Below, in pieces: positions 45,221 to 58,053 of a stretch of 64,000 bases of DNA (the stretch's first letter is position 1; the number at the start of each line of letters is the position of its first letter). Below the pieces are notes generated by a model, which saw nothing but the letters and a program-made list of their open reading frames with translations, had not been told where the DNA came from and searched no databases. The stretch comes from Auriscalpium vulgare. Lineage: Eukaryota > Basidiomycota > Agaricomycetes > Russulales > Auriscalpiaceae. A program made the position numbers and the translations under genes. The stretch lies in the NCBI GenBank assembly GCA_019915015.1, contig JAHBBC010000019.1, forward strand, positions 248,001-312,000, in the 5' to 3' direction.

Positions 45221-45646
45221 GTGCTTGTTACGTTGCGGTTGTTGCAGTGAAGTGTTGACGGCGGCCGGCGAGCTCGTCAGGCGAGGAGTCACGCCTCCAT
45301 TCAGATGCCGGTTATGTTCACCGTGAGCAGGTCTGAGTCGGATGTCCCTGCTTCCGGCGTTACACCGCATAGATTGACGGGCAGCTGACGTGCCTATGCA
45401 AGCAACGGTCGAACGAGCAAGCAAAACCGACGGTTTATGGACGCGCATGAATCAGAACCGCCCCGGCGCGATGCTTGGTGACAGCTCGTAGTTGATGTAG
45501 CACGAATTCTGAAGAAGTCAGTAATGTGGACTCCTCTTTTCCAGTGGCCAACTGCATGTAGCATTTGCTATTCCATTGTTTATCAGACACACGTCGTGAT
45601 CAGCGACAGCCCTGACTGGTACATACACGTCTGGTGATATCGGGTT
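45221..45646. other. Intergenic stretch without a recognisable gene
   Basis: No frame here has a recognisable motif. It contains the 3' flank of the ICMT-like gene. Confidence 0.45.
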
Positions 45647-46430
45647 CTAAACAAGCCCAGGGAACAGACGATAAGGAACTCGTTTCGCATACTCTTCCCA
45701 CTCTGAGCCAAACTCCTTCTGCAGCATAATATCCTCCTTCCATGCCCTGATGATGACTAGCGAAACAAACATGTTTATGAACACCCAGATCCCGGCCAGG
45801 ATCCTGCCACCTGGCGTTCGGATGATCGCTGCCTCCGTCCACCAAGTGCCCGGCGCCATTACGCATAACAGTGGGCCCACCATGACGAACACCAGGCCGA
45901 AATAGCTGGGATGGCGGACAATCGAGTATGGGCCTGTGGTTATAAGCTTGTGCTTGTCGCGAAGGGAGAGCTGATATGTGAAGAGGCGGCCCATCTCGCG
46001 AAAGCATAGCTTCCGGATAATTGACCCAATAAAGGTGAACGCTACACCCGCAAGGAACACAGGTGATGTGTAGATGCTCGGAGGCGTGATTGAATATGCG
46101 TCCAAGATGCTGAGCACGCGCTGCGAGTCAGCGATGTTGGGCTCGGCCACAGCGAAGGCGACTGCAGCCTCGGCAAAGAGAATGCAAGTCACATATGTCT
46201 GCATCACACTACATCAGCCCACTGGCCGTCATGCAATACCGTCCACGTAGACGCACCCTTATGAATTTGCTAAGACCGACTCCGAAAGTCTCTATGAAGG
46301 AGAAGCTGGCTGGAGCCTTGATTTCATCCGCCCTTTCCTTCTCCTCCGTCCGTGGCCTGGATGGAATGATAAGGGCAATTTGCTGACTGGTCAACGCAGC
46401 AAATAAGAGAGCGGCTTTGAGGAGAGACAT
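45647..46430 (-). CDS. Isoprenylcysteine carboxyl methyltransferase (ICMT)-like membrane protein
   Basis: Two exons join in phase, 46430-46257 and 46198-45647 (241 residues). The first residues MSLLKAALLFAALTSQQIAL form a membrane segment, and further helices follow (YVTCILFAEAAVAFAVAE, SPVFLAGVAFTFIGSII). The C-terminal third has the family core: LRDKHKLITTGPYSIVRHPS, YFGLVFVMVGPLL and KEDIMLQKEFGSEWEEYAKR, where GPY...RHPxY and the final E-E-Y bind SAM. ICMT methylates the C-terminal prenylcysteine of Ras-type proteins and a-factor-like pheromones. Many fungi carry several paralogues, so the substrate is open. The gene looks intact. Confidence 0.85.
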
Positions 46431-46969
46431 TTTGACCTGCGAATCGTGTGCCGGCTCCCATGCCCCACTATATACATTTGGCTGGTAGGCTACTAGTAGG
46501 CCTTACTACAGGTTTCTGCCGATGCACAAAACATCAGCTGAGAACCCGCAATGACACCGCGCTGCTGTCATCAGGGTCTTTCCTCGGGTTTATCGATGCA
46601 GGAGAACGTTATCATGTGGAGAGGAAGACCAGCCGAGCTAGTTGCGATCATCTGTCAAGAGTCAGCGACGGCGACTATCTTTAAAGGGATTTGTAAGGCC
46701 GGTGTGAATGAAAATGGCGCCGTTTCGAACAGGTAGAAATACCAGAGCCCTCTACTAGAGAGAGTAGTCTCCGTAGCTGACTTTGACTCGGACACTGGAT
46801 GAAGCTCAGCTGAGAGAGCGAGGAGAGTTCCCACGCTTCTCGCTATGTTCCGTGCGGAAGGACGCAAAACTATCCACTCTCTGTCCTTCTCTGTCTGGGC
46901 TCGCTCGGAGGCCGCTTTCCGGATTCATCTCGGCGCACTCAAGCCACGAGCGTTTCACCCTGCCGACAC
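46431..46969. other. Intergenic stretch with a segment duplicated at 60930
   Basis: GGAAGGACGCAAAAC...GGAGGCCGCTTTCC...ATTCATCTC at about 46856-46938 recurs near 60937-61008. I recognise no coding capacity. Confidence 0.5.
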
Positions 46970-47960
46970 GATGAGTACCGATCGTGGAGATCGCAAATAC
47001 ACTCACTCGTTTCGTGTACCTGAGGATCTCATCCCAGCCCCGGCCTGAGTTATTACAGCATCCAGGGGGGCTTCGACGTCGGCTTGCTGCCTCCATGAAG
47101 GCCATACTTATAGCTGTCCGCCTGCGCTCTGGCGCAGTCCCATGGCCAGTTATGCCGGGCGCAGATCACATCACAGTCAATCGGTGACAATGGGATGTTT
47201 GGAAACGGAGAATGCCACCATATTACTGGATGGGCGCTGCGTCTGAGACTGATCACTCACTTCGGCGGAGACATGTACTCGAGCAATCGATTCCCGGCAT
47301 GTCACGAGACGCTCGTGCAATCCACAAAGGAAGAAGATAGAGGAAATTGTATGAACGTGAGACACGTACGACCAGCGTATGACCGCCTGGAGGCTGAGAC
47401 ACGTACCCGTAGTACCCGAGACAGTCTTCGAGACTGCCACCTCCGGCCCTGCCTGACCATCCTTGAGCTGGAGGGCCGAGACGTCCAATATTGAGTCAGG
47501 AAAAAATCCGAAAGAACAGGACAACACGTTGAAGATGGTTCCCGCGGCATCAACACTAGGTCGTTGCGGCCTGACCCTGAGTCTCCACTGGGGATATGGT
47601 GGGTTCGCATACTCGAGGGCGGGTGGTAGGCGTGCCAGCCGGTTCCGTAGAACAGCGACGGCGGATAGTACTTGTCCGCAGACGACTCTGCGGTTGAGAT
47701 TGACCCGGCCGGCGTCAAGACGGATGTTACGTCCGGCCGGGCCGATTCCTCCGCCGCCTCCCCCTTCTTTCAGCGCTGCGATCAGTCCAGTCTAGAGACG
47801 AATCTAAGCCTCCTGGTATCCCACATCGATGGTGCGCACTCGAGCGGCAGCTCTATCGCAGTCGTTCTGGAACGGTTTCACCATAATACTCGATATCAAG
47901 CCGTCTAACAAGCTGTCTATGAAGCCGCCCCCAAGTAGGCCTCTCCATTAAAACTGTGAA
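46970..47960 (-). pseudogene. Deletion derivative of the GMC gene 1 / Cap64-fragment region
   Basis: ATGAGTACCGATCGTGGAGATCGC at 46971 matches GMC gene 1 near 41521. By about 47060 it jumps to sequence like the GMC gene 1 promoter (ATACTTATAGCTGTCCGCC, as near 42213). It then follows 42240-42830, including a Cap64-like PPSLFYGTGWHAYHPP piece (about 47610-47675), and further to about 43100. The frames are broken. This is a segmental duplicate with a large internal deletion. Confidence 0.7.
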
Positions 47961-49008
<1,048 letters not shown>

Positions 49009-50622
49009 TTAAATTAACATTCGATGTGATAGGAACCTGGTTTGAAGTCCTCTGGCGCATCGCCTGATACTGATCCATCGCGGTCTGACCTTGGTATCTA
49101 GGATCACAATGTGACCAGTGAAGAGTTGTAGACAACGGCATTTACTCACGTTGAAGTCCACCATGCCGATCGTTGTTCCCACCGTCTCCCTCTGAACATC
49201 GACGTTCACGGCGAGTCGGCGAGGTGACAATCCACTAGCTGGATTTATTTCCGTGCCACGGCCGGTGGATGTCTTCTTGGAGGCGAAACGCATTGATTCC
49301 GTGTCCGTGTCGTAGACGTAAGTCGTGCTGAAATTGCCGACGACACGATAGCGATTATTGAGCAAGACCAACATGCCGTTTGAGTATACTAGATTGCCGA
49401 TAATGCAGTGACCTGTCAACTAATTTTCTGTGAGATGAAAGAGAGGAGCACGCACGTTTCCCGAGCACGAGTGCGGGACACATGTGAAGATTATTATGCT
49501 CGTAAACCAGGAACAAGGTCATGTCGATAGCTGCAACGGCCGCTGTGCAATGGTGAGCATATGTCCGGCACACATTCGTAACAATGTTTGCGCGCGTACC
49601 TGTGAGAAGACCCGTGGCAAAACTTAAACGAAGCACGCGAGACAGAATGTCATTTGTTTGCCGGAAGAGGGCGCGGGCACGGGCACGGGTATACTGTTGA
49701 GATGATTGAGTGCTCGACGGCATTGAGTTTCACGGAAGATAATGACCCAGTATAGCATACAAGTGCATATCATGATGTCGCAAACAGAATTTCCAACAAG
49801 CCATACCTGTATATTATACAATAGTTAAACAAAGTCCTGCGGAGCGGGCACCGTGAACGTACGAGGGCGGAGGGGTATGTCTTAGTTTGGATATCTGCGT
49901 CTGTGGATATTTGAGTTTTGACGGTGATTCCGCAGGCGATCCCCGCGGCTCCGGATGTCAGAGCAACCTGAAATCATGTTATAGCGCCCAGATATCAGAA
50001 AGTGGTAACAAACCAGTGCAATGGCGCCTCCGAGTACTTTTGACCCGCTCAATGCATATATTCTGAAGGCAAAGAAACACTGCACAGCGGCGCTGACTAT
50101 GTGGGTCATCAGACGGAAAGATCGAGCGGCATACATTCAACATGACTTACTGGTTCCGCTCATGACTGGTATACTGAACCACAGCATTTCCACGTCTTGA
50201 ATTTTCTCCAGGTCGCCCCATCCCTTGCCATGGATAGCATATGCGTCGTGGGTAATGAGGCAGGTTTGTACCACTTCCCACATATAGAGGCCATAGACGA
50301 ACACCTTCAGACGGAGACCATCCAAGGGGAAGTGCAAATAGTAGTAGTCTGTAAGGACGGTGTCATCTTCCCTGGAAATCTGCCGAGAAATTGATTGTGC
50401 GTAAACTCACAGACTTGACTTGTCAGAACCCCGAAAAGGCCCCAATTGAACAAGAAGCCAAACAGCTATAACGGAGAACCCTGAGCTAGAGGACCTTGTC
50501 TCAATCGCGAGCCTCAAACCATACCTGTGGTACGGTGCTAAGGCAATATACTTCAGTGTGGCGCTAGGTTCGAGAAAAGCCAACATACAATTCGGCAACA
50601 TTGGAGGGAACACCGGGGGCAT
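49009..50622 (-). CDS. DUF6534 multi-pass membrane protein (gene 2)
   Basis: Minus-strand exons show LEPSATL near the start, then LFGFLFNWGLFGVLTSQ, YYLHFPLDGLRLKVFVYGLY, EVVQTCLITHDAYAIHGKGW, QCFFAFRIYALSGSKVLGGA, an SGAAGIACGITVKTQI segment, CMLYW, RQTNDILSRVLRLSFATGLL, AAIDMTLFLVYEHNN and LYSNGMLVLLNNRYRVVG. This is the helix-by-helix pattern of DUF6534 proteins, with seven likely membrane segments. The function is unknown. The exact first intron and the last exon (after MVDFN, about 49155) are uncertain. It is in inverted orientation relative to DUF6534 gene 1. Confidence 0.7.
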
Positions 50623-52383
50623 ACATCTTGTCGTAGGTCCTATAGTTTGGGATTCTGCTGGTACTGGACTTTATATTGTAGAGCAGATGGACACCAAAGA
50701 TAATTGACGGTTACCGAAGGCGGACACAGAATGCGAAGCCGACGATTACGGCTGCGAGCAACGCTGCAAACAGCGCCGTGGGGCACGGTACCAGGCCCAG
50801 GCTAAAGACTCAACAAACGCGCAAGGTCGAGGGCGGTGATCTGTCAGGCAAGTCATCAGGATGCAGGAGCGTATCCAGCGATATCAAGGGACTGACTCGG
50901 AGCGCCGTAAGCTTTCGCAGTGCCGGCTCTCTGCACCGCGCGACGTGAATGCACACACAAGCCATTGAAGCCACCCGCACCGGGTAGCAACTTGACCGAG
51001 TCCTACAGATCTTCATGCGCCTTCCCTGCCAAAAATGATGATTATCCACAAAGTCGGCCTGTTTCCACTGGAAAACCTGGCATTCTGATATTCCGAATGG
51101 CTGCGGCAGAGGCGACGAGAACCGAATCTAAGGTATATCCAAAACGTACCGTGACTGTTCAAGATACTCGGATACGCGTCGAGGAATTGGAAGGAAGCCG
51201 GAATGTGGCAAAGGAATCACAGCGTGACTGGGCGATGGGAAGTACATGCAGCCTGCATAGTACAGGGCCGGCCCGGGCAGGCCACCGTTTCACCGTGACG
51301 TCTCCGACGGGGTTCGTCGGCAGCATGGTTGCTACGAGGGGTCCTTTGCTAGTCAGCCCTGTGTCGCAAGCAAACCATGATCGTGTCTACCCACTGACAA
51401 CCGCCGCCTTACAAGCCTTTTTGACACCAATGACAGTGCTCGAACAAGTCCCGGTCCGTCATCGCGACCGTGCGCCGGGCTGTGACGAATAAACGGCCCG
51501 AACGGTCCTACTCGGAGCGCCACGGTGACTCCCACGTAGGGCGTTCAACGTTCTACATGAAACCACCAGTCGCTAGTGTCACCGCATGGTACGCATCTGT
51601 TTGGTACTTACAGTGCATAAATCCGATTAGCTCATGAAGCATGCAACTAGGATGTCAGGGGCCCTCCCAAGCAGAACCGTGAGGGCAGGCAGAAGTTGGC
51701 ACAAGGCATCTTCGATCTCGAGCTCGGAGCGAGTCTCGAAACCCCGAGCTAGCCGCCTCACACACATGCCTGTCGTAACCAAATATCGGCCAATCGTGAG
51801 CAGTGAGCGGTCAACGAAGCAAGGAAGCACGTCACCAATCGTCAGAGAATTGGCCCACGTAAGTATTCTACGTGGTTGCAGCCTGCAGAGTCCAGCTTCC
51901 GTTTCACGCTTCTCTACTGCGCGCGCAAGACATCATAGCCCTGGAAATTGCTCAGCGCCCTCGAAGCCACTCGTCCGGGCACAGCCGTATCTGATTGCCC
52001 TAAGCAAGCCTGACGAGGCAGTTGGCGAAGATCACCCGGAGATCAGGAAGTCGGAGCGACTTGAGAAAGGTTGCATGGAGTTCATCGTGGCGAAGGTGCG
52101 TACCGCCCCCAGCGCAGTTCAACACCACGCGTTTCTGACAGCATTTTGATGGCACAGCAAAACGTTGGGTATGGGCATCCCCAGCGGCCGTTCATCATTC
52201 CCAACATCAGGTAGTTCAGACGCCATCCGCCGACATGACGTTTCTACGTTCATCGCCAGTGTCGCTTCGAGCCTCGGTTCTGGACTGCTCGTGCTGTCAC
52301 CATCAAATCGCCGTCGGCGGAGAATATATCCCACTGTGTTCTTGTGTGAGGAACGTCGCGAACTTCCTTTCGGTCAAGGCGCA
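50623..52383. other. Long intergenic stretch without a recognisable gene
   Basis: Frames at 50920-51492 and 51634-52149 are open but have arginine/serine-rich composition without domain or intron structure. I do not call them genes. Confidence 0.45.
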
Positions 52384-52986
<603 letters not shown>

Positions 52987-54767
52987 CTCCCTACTGGAAC
53001 ATAACGTCTCTGGTGGATGGCGATGGAGTGTTGCTTTCAGTCTGTTTGTCATGCTCGTTGTGCATGCCTCGTGATGGAGATGCCGCTTCCTTTGGTTCCG
53101 ATGTATACATGCACTTTTTACTTGAAAGCCAGACATTTAGTGCTGACAAGGCGGCAAATCCCACAACATCCACTCGTTGAAGGGATGACTTTCAGGGGGC
53201 CCACTCAGTGGCGCAGTTGTATACCTGAGCTCAATTCCCTATGGCTCGCGGCCAAGGGTAGGGAAATGGACGAACGATGACGATCAGAGTTGACATGTCC
53301 ATGCTCACCGGCACTGAGCTAGGGGTGCAATTACTTATTCAGAGTACGTATACAAGAGGATAAGGAGCCCTTGTGCTTGCGCACGTCCGCGCCACGATGC
53401 ACTTCGAATGCCGTCCTGGCCAGCCTCTGAAGGGCAACAGGCTGCCGACGGGGGACGCCGAAGTGTGCTTCAAGATTGGCTGGCGTAGACACTTGGGCCT
53501 GTTGATCAGTGCGCCTTAGAACCCGAATTGAGGGAGAGCCTGGGTGGACCGACACGGAGAAGGACCGAGAGCAGCATGCTTAAGCATGTTGAGCGCCGAT
53601 GACGGACGCCTCCGGGTGGGTCAAAATCAGCTGATGTGGACGTGCTCTTAATCGCTGCGCCTTGAAACCCGAGCTTTAGAAGATCAGCGCGCACACAGTC
53701 ATGCACGATTCGGAACATGGCATTGGCATACCGCTGATGTCGATGGTAGGTGTGCTGAACGTCACGCATCACGCGCATCACGCTAGTCACCAGTCACTAG
53801 TCACTGGTCACGCGGTAGTAGTTTCCGCCGACTCGAGAGTCCTTCCGAAGGAGTCTCAGTCTGCACTCATTTCGAGACTGGCATCATCACGACTATACGT
53901 TCGGTCTGGGGAGACTACTGGGCGGCCATCTGTACGTGTACGCCAACACTGTTTCCATCAGCACATCCACCTCTCTTTCCAACTTGAATGTACTGGTGCC
54001 ATCTGGGTGCCATATTTTCCAGGAATCGTGTATTCAGGTGCGTTTTCCGCTTTATCTGAATCTCCTGATGACCAGCCTGACAGGATTTTTCGTACGTTTT
54101 TGCGTTTTTACGGTACCCTGATCCTATCAAGATACCCTTTTGAGACGCATCGACTGGCTTTCCGCGGCCGACTTCGCAGCGATAGGCCGATTTGAGTGCC
54201 TTATGGGCTACAGCAGGCATGTACATGCGGACGCCCTGCCTTGCGGAATTACGTCGCTGCCTTTCTAGAATGCGTAACTTCGTCGCTACGGACTAATGCG
54301 ACTACTACCCCAGTTGATGCCTTTGTGGCGCCTTTTTTGTGCCGGCGGCGCGCTTCGAGATCGCGGGTCATATCCCGGCGGATATAGTCTCCTGCGCTCT
54401 TCTCAAATTTTGTGTGCCCGCTGTACAGGAAGTCGCGCTTCTCCAGCGATCGATCCCGCACTCGCGAAGACGCTGCACAATCGTTGGTGGAAGAAACTGA
54501 TGGAAGCTCTGTAGAACAACGAACAACCGGAATATGGATTCAGTATATTATAAACGCTCAGCCAGAACAGCGGGCCGATGCAGCAGCTCGGTGAGTGTTT
54601 CCTTGATGACCCCATAGACCGCGTTGCATATATTTATTTGTGACAGGGCCCGTAAAGGAATATACACACGGGAAACATGTTGTGCCAGCGCCCGATAAAA
54701 GGCGGCCATTCGTCTCCCCCATCCATCATCTATCATCTAGAAAACACAACAAATCCTGCGCAGCAAT
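52987..54767. other. Long intergenic stretch without a recognisable gene
   Basis: Short frames only. GTCACTAG/CACTAGTCAC words cluster around 53780-53810. The right end carries the promoter of GMC gene 2, with ATAAAAGG at 54695-54702. Confidence 0.45.
54695..54702 (+). promoter_or_regulatory. TATA-like box of GMC gene 2
   Basis: ATAAAAGG, 66-73 bp before the ATG at 54768. The spacing is close to those of GMC genes 1 and 3. Confidence 0.55.
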
Positions 54768-57314
54768 ATGCCTATTGTCGACGTAGACCAATTGCTCAAG
54801 ACCAGGATCGACTACCTCATAGTTGGTGGCGGAACATGCGGCCTCGTCGTCGCCTCTCGGTGAGGATGCGCCATTTATGCATCAGAGCACCACCGATCTT
54901 AAACCCTCACCTCTACAGTCTCAGCGAAGACCCTAATGTCACAGTCGCCGTCATAGAAGCTGGAGGCCATCACAAAGACGCCGAATTGGTCGACGTTCCA
55001 GGTGTGTTGTCGCGGTTTGTGTCCGAGGGCTGCTGAACCGTCTGCCACTACAACAACAGGCCTCGCAAGCAGAGCCCTCGGCAACCCTTTGTTCGACTGG
55101 GGCTTTGTCAGTACTCCTCAAGTGCATGCTAACAACAGGGTCACATTCCAAGCTCGCGGCAAAGGTCTGGGCGGTTCATCCTTGGTAAGCAGATGTCGTC
55201 GAGGTCGAAGTCGTCTCAAGTTAACGATCGCGCTTACCAGCTCAACTTTTTGGTTTATGCTCGAGGATCAAAAGCTGATTTCAATGCGTTGGAGGCTCTA
55301 GGAAACCCGGGCTGGGGTTGGGACGAGATCGTCAAGCACACCAAGCGAGTAAGAACATCCGTTCACCACTCGTGGTCGCCGCTCATCCCGTCATCTTAGA
55401 GCGAAACCTTGGTTCCCTTGGAGGATAAGTCCCTTGTTGATATATACCGAGTTGCTCTGGACGAAGAGTATCACGGTACTGACGGTAAGTTCGCTGTTGT
55501 TCTGCGAGCGTAATCTCAACCACGCCACTCAGGCCCGATTGTGAACTCCTTCTCGCCTTGGTATGGACCTTTGCAGGTCCCAGTGTTCCAGGCCTTGGAT
55601 TCAATGGGTGTTCCTGTGAACAAAGATCCCGTGAGTATTCTCTTAGAGACGGAGAGGTTCCTACTCATTTGGTGCCAAGGCCAATGGCATCAACGTTGGC
55701 ACGAACACTGGTCTCGGCACTATCGACCCGTCTAACGCGACTCGCTCGTACTCTGCTTCTGCATATTACGAACCAAATTCTTCTCGTACCAACCTGCTGG
55801 TCTTGACTCACGCACTTGTGTCAAAGGTCTGCCGATCGTTGATGTACACTGTGTTGCCGGTGAGGCTTACCATGAACAGATTACTTTCACGAAGACAGAA
55901 GACGGCTTGCAACGTGCAGTTGGCGCCGACGTCATCTTTGACGGTAAAGTCTTCCAGCTGCGAGGTGTGCAGAAAGAAATCATTATCTCTGCTGGTATGA
56001 AACTTTCTTTCTATATGCAAAGCAATTGGACAGCGAGCTCTTTCCAGGATCATTCCAGACGCCGTCCATACTTGAGCTTTCTGGGATAGGGAATCCAGCG
56101 CTCTTGAAAGAACACAATACCCCGGTTCTCATTGACCTACCTGGCGTCGGGGAGAACCTCCGTGAGCCTGTGCACTGTGTTCGAACAATCTCTGAGCTGA
56201 CATCCACCTAAGAGGACCACACGTTTATCTGCACGATCATGGAAGTTGACTCGACGCTGCAAGGTTTGGACGATTTACGCGATCCGAAATTTCTTGAGGG
56301 CCAGATGGAACTCTAGTCAGTGTCCTCGACCGCCCTGCTTTTGCACCATGCTAATCAGGACTTTCACTACCAGCAAGCAGCAGAAGGGCATGCTGTCGTC
56401 TATGATGTGTCAGACTTTCTCGTATGTTCCGGCGTCTGCTGTGGTGGACGAGGAGAGGGTGAAACGCTGGCAAAACGACATGAATGACACTCAGAGCTCG
56501 TTGCCATCGCTGAAGAAGCAATACGACGCCCTGCGTCCTTGGATTGCTGACAGCCAGGAGGCCCAATTCGAGTGAGCCTGTCCTCCCTTTCCTTGTGTCT
56601 GACTCATGAGATGGTCGGCTAGGATCCTCGCTTTTCCTGCACACTATTCCACGCCTTTGAGCGTGCCGAAGCCGGGAAAGAAGTACTTCACGATTGCTAT
56701 CTCTCAAATGCACCCGCTTTCGCGCGGCTCTGTGCATGTCAAGTCTGCGAAGGCAGGAGACCCGCCCGCCATCAATCCCAACTACCTGGCGCACCCTACC
56801 GACCTCGATATGCTCACCGAGGCCCTCAAGTTTGGCCTGAAGATATTTGACACGGAACCAGTCAAGACGGCAACGGTTGGCCCGGTCGTGCCGAGCAGAG
56901 AGACCATTGCATCAGGAGACGACGCGCTGAAGGAGTACATCAAGGAGACCGTTTCTGGCACTTTTCACCCCATAGGGACTGCCTCGATGCTGCCGCACGC
57001 CGACGGCGGTGTTGTGGATCCCAGTCTGAAGGTTTATGGAACCTCCAACCTCAGAGTGGTAAGTGGAGTCATCGCTCGACGTGATTGAGTTGCTGATCGG
57101 CATGCCTCTTAAGATCGATTGCTCTATCCTTCCTCTTGTAAGTTCGTTGCCTTGCGTCGCTCATTTTTTGACTTAATTGCTTCTAGGAGATTTCTGCGCA
57201 CATCCAGTCTGTCGCGTATGCCATTGCAGAGAAGGTATGTACGTCGATCACCCTGTGTACTGCTGGCTTATGCAATTCATCTAGGGTGCCGACATCATCA
57301 AAGGCTCAGCATGA
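54768..57314 (+). CDS. GMC family flavo-oxidoreductase 2 (cytosolic-type)
   Basis: More than ten exons with canonical introns join to an unbroken frame. The start MPIVDVDQLLKTRIDYLIVG is followed by GGGTCGLVVASRLSEDPNV, VIEAG, ARGKGLGGSSL (first GMC signature), GTNTGLGTIDPSNATRSYSA, then GSFQTPSILELSGIGNPALL (second signature) and VLIDLPGVGENLQDHT. The C-terminal domain has KKYFTIAISQMHPLSRGSVH, TFHPIGTASMLPHADGGVVD (catalytic His) and ISAHIQSVAYAIAEKGADII (second His). It ends KGSA. There is no signal peptide. About 600 residues; the likely substrate class is alcohols or sugars, unresolved. It shares intron positions with GMC genes 1 and 3, supporting duplication. Confidence 0.87.
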
Positions 57315-58053
57315 ATGCACGAATAGTGCCTACCTTCTCATGCGCAAAGTAGCCTGCTGTTTTGTCTGTATACGGAGAACAGGGTCATTTGTATGCGAGT
57401 AGCTGAGCGTCGTCACGTCCCTTGACCTGATGACGCTATGAATCGATGACGGCTGAGAAGGGCGCCGACCATTGAATATTGACCTCTTAATGTCCTGACG
57501 TCGCACGTCTGAGTCACCTGGCGTTGGGCCGTGTTCGGTCAAGATGAGGCCCGCGGCGACGTCGAGGTTGGTGGCCACGAAGGTGAGTACGTAATCCGGC
57601 AGCGGATATGCCGATGCGTCCGAGTCCCGGGCCATGTTGCTAGCCAGCACCGTGACCTGCACTGCAACTCTGCCATTATATCATTCATGGTCGGTCCTGC
57701 CTCGACAGTCGACATGCGTTCTAGCGGTCGCGTATCTGCTCAATCAGACCTTCCGATGGACTGTGTGGGTGCCTCTGTTCACCACGACTCACTGATGCAG
57801 AGTACTTTACAACAGTTACCCACCTCACCCCGGCGCGCGCATATGATCGCGGCATCCCCCAGTGCTTCGTGGCGCCGGCGAATGATCCATGCAGATGGGG
57901 TGGAAGCGCGGTGGGAAGCTGCCCCAGACCCCATGCACCGCAACCGATGTCTTGGGACGATGAGATGATCGCATCGTGCCGCCCGCTCGAGCGGGCTATA
58001 ACGGACCTATAGTACGCACGTCCCAACCCATCCGCCCTTGTCCTCACCCTGTC
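57315..58053. promoter_or_regulatory. Intergenic region with GMC gene 3 promoter
   Basis: CTATAA at 57996-58001 lies 53-58 bp before the ATG. Directly upstream is a perfect 16-bp palindrome, GCCCGCTCGAGCGGGC (57981-57996), a candidate operator-like site. The rest shows no gene. Confidence 0.55.

Noticed and set aside
50920..51492. 190-residue plus-strand frame
   Set aside because: No family resemblance, no introns and no promoter signal in a region without other gene features.
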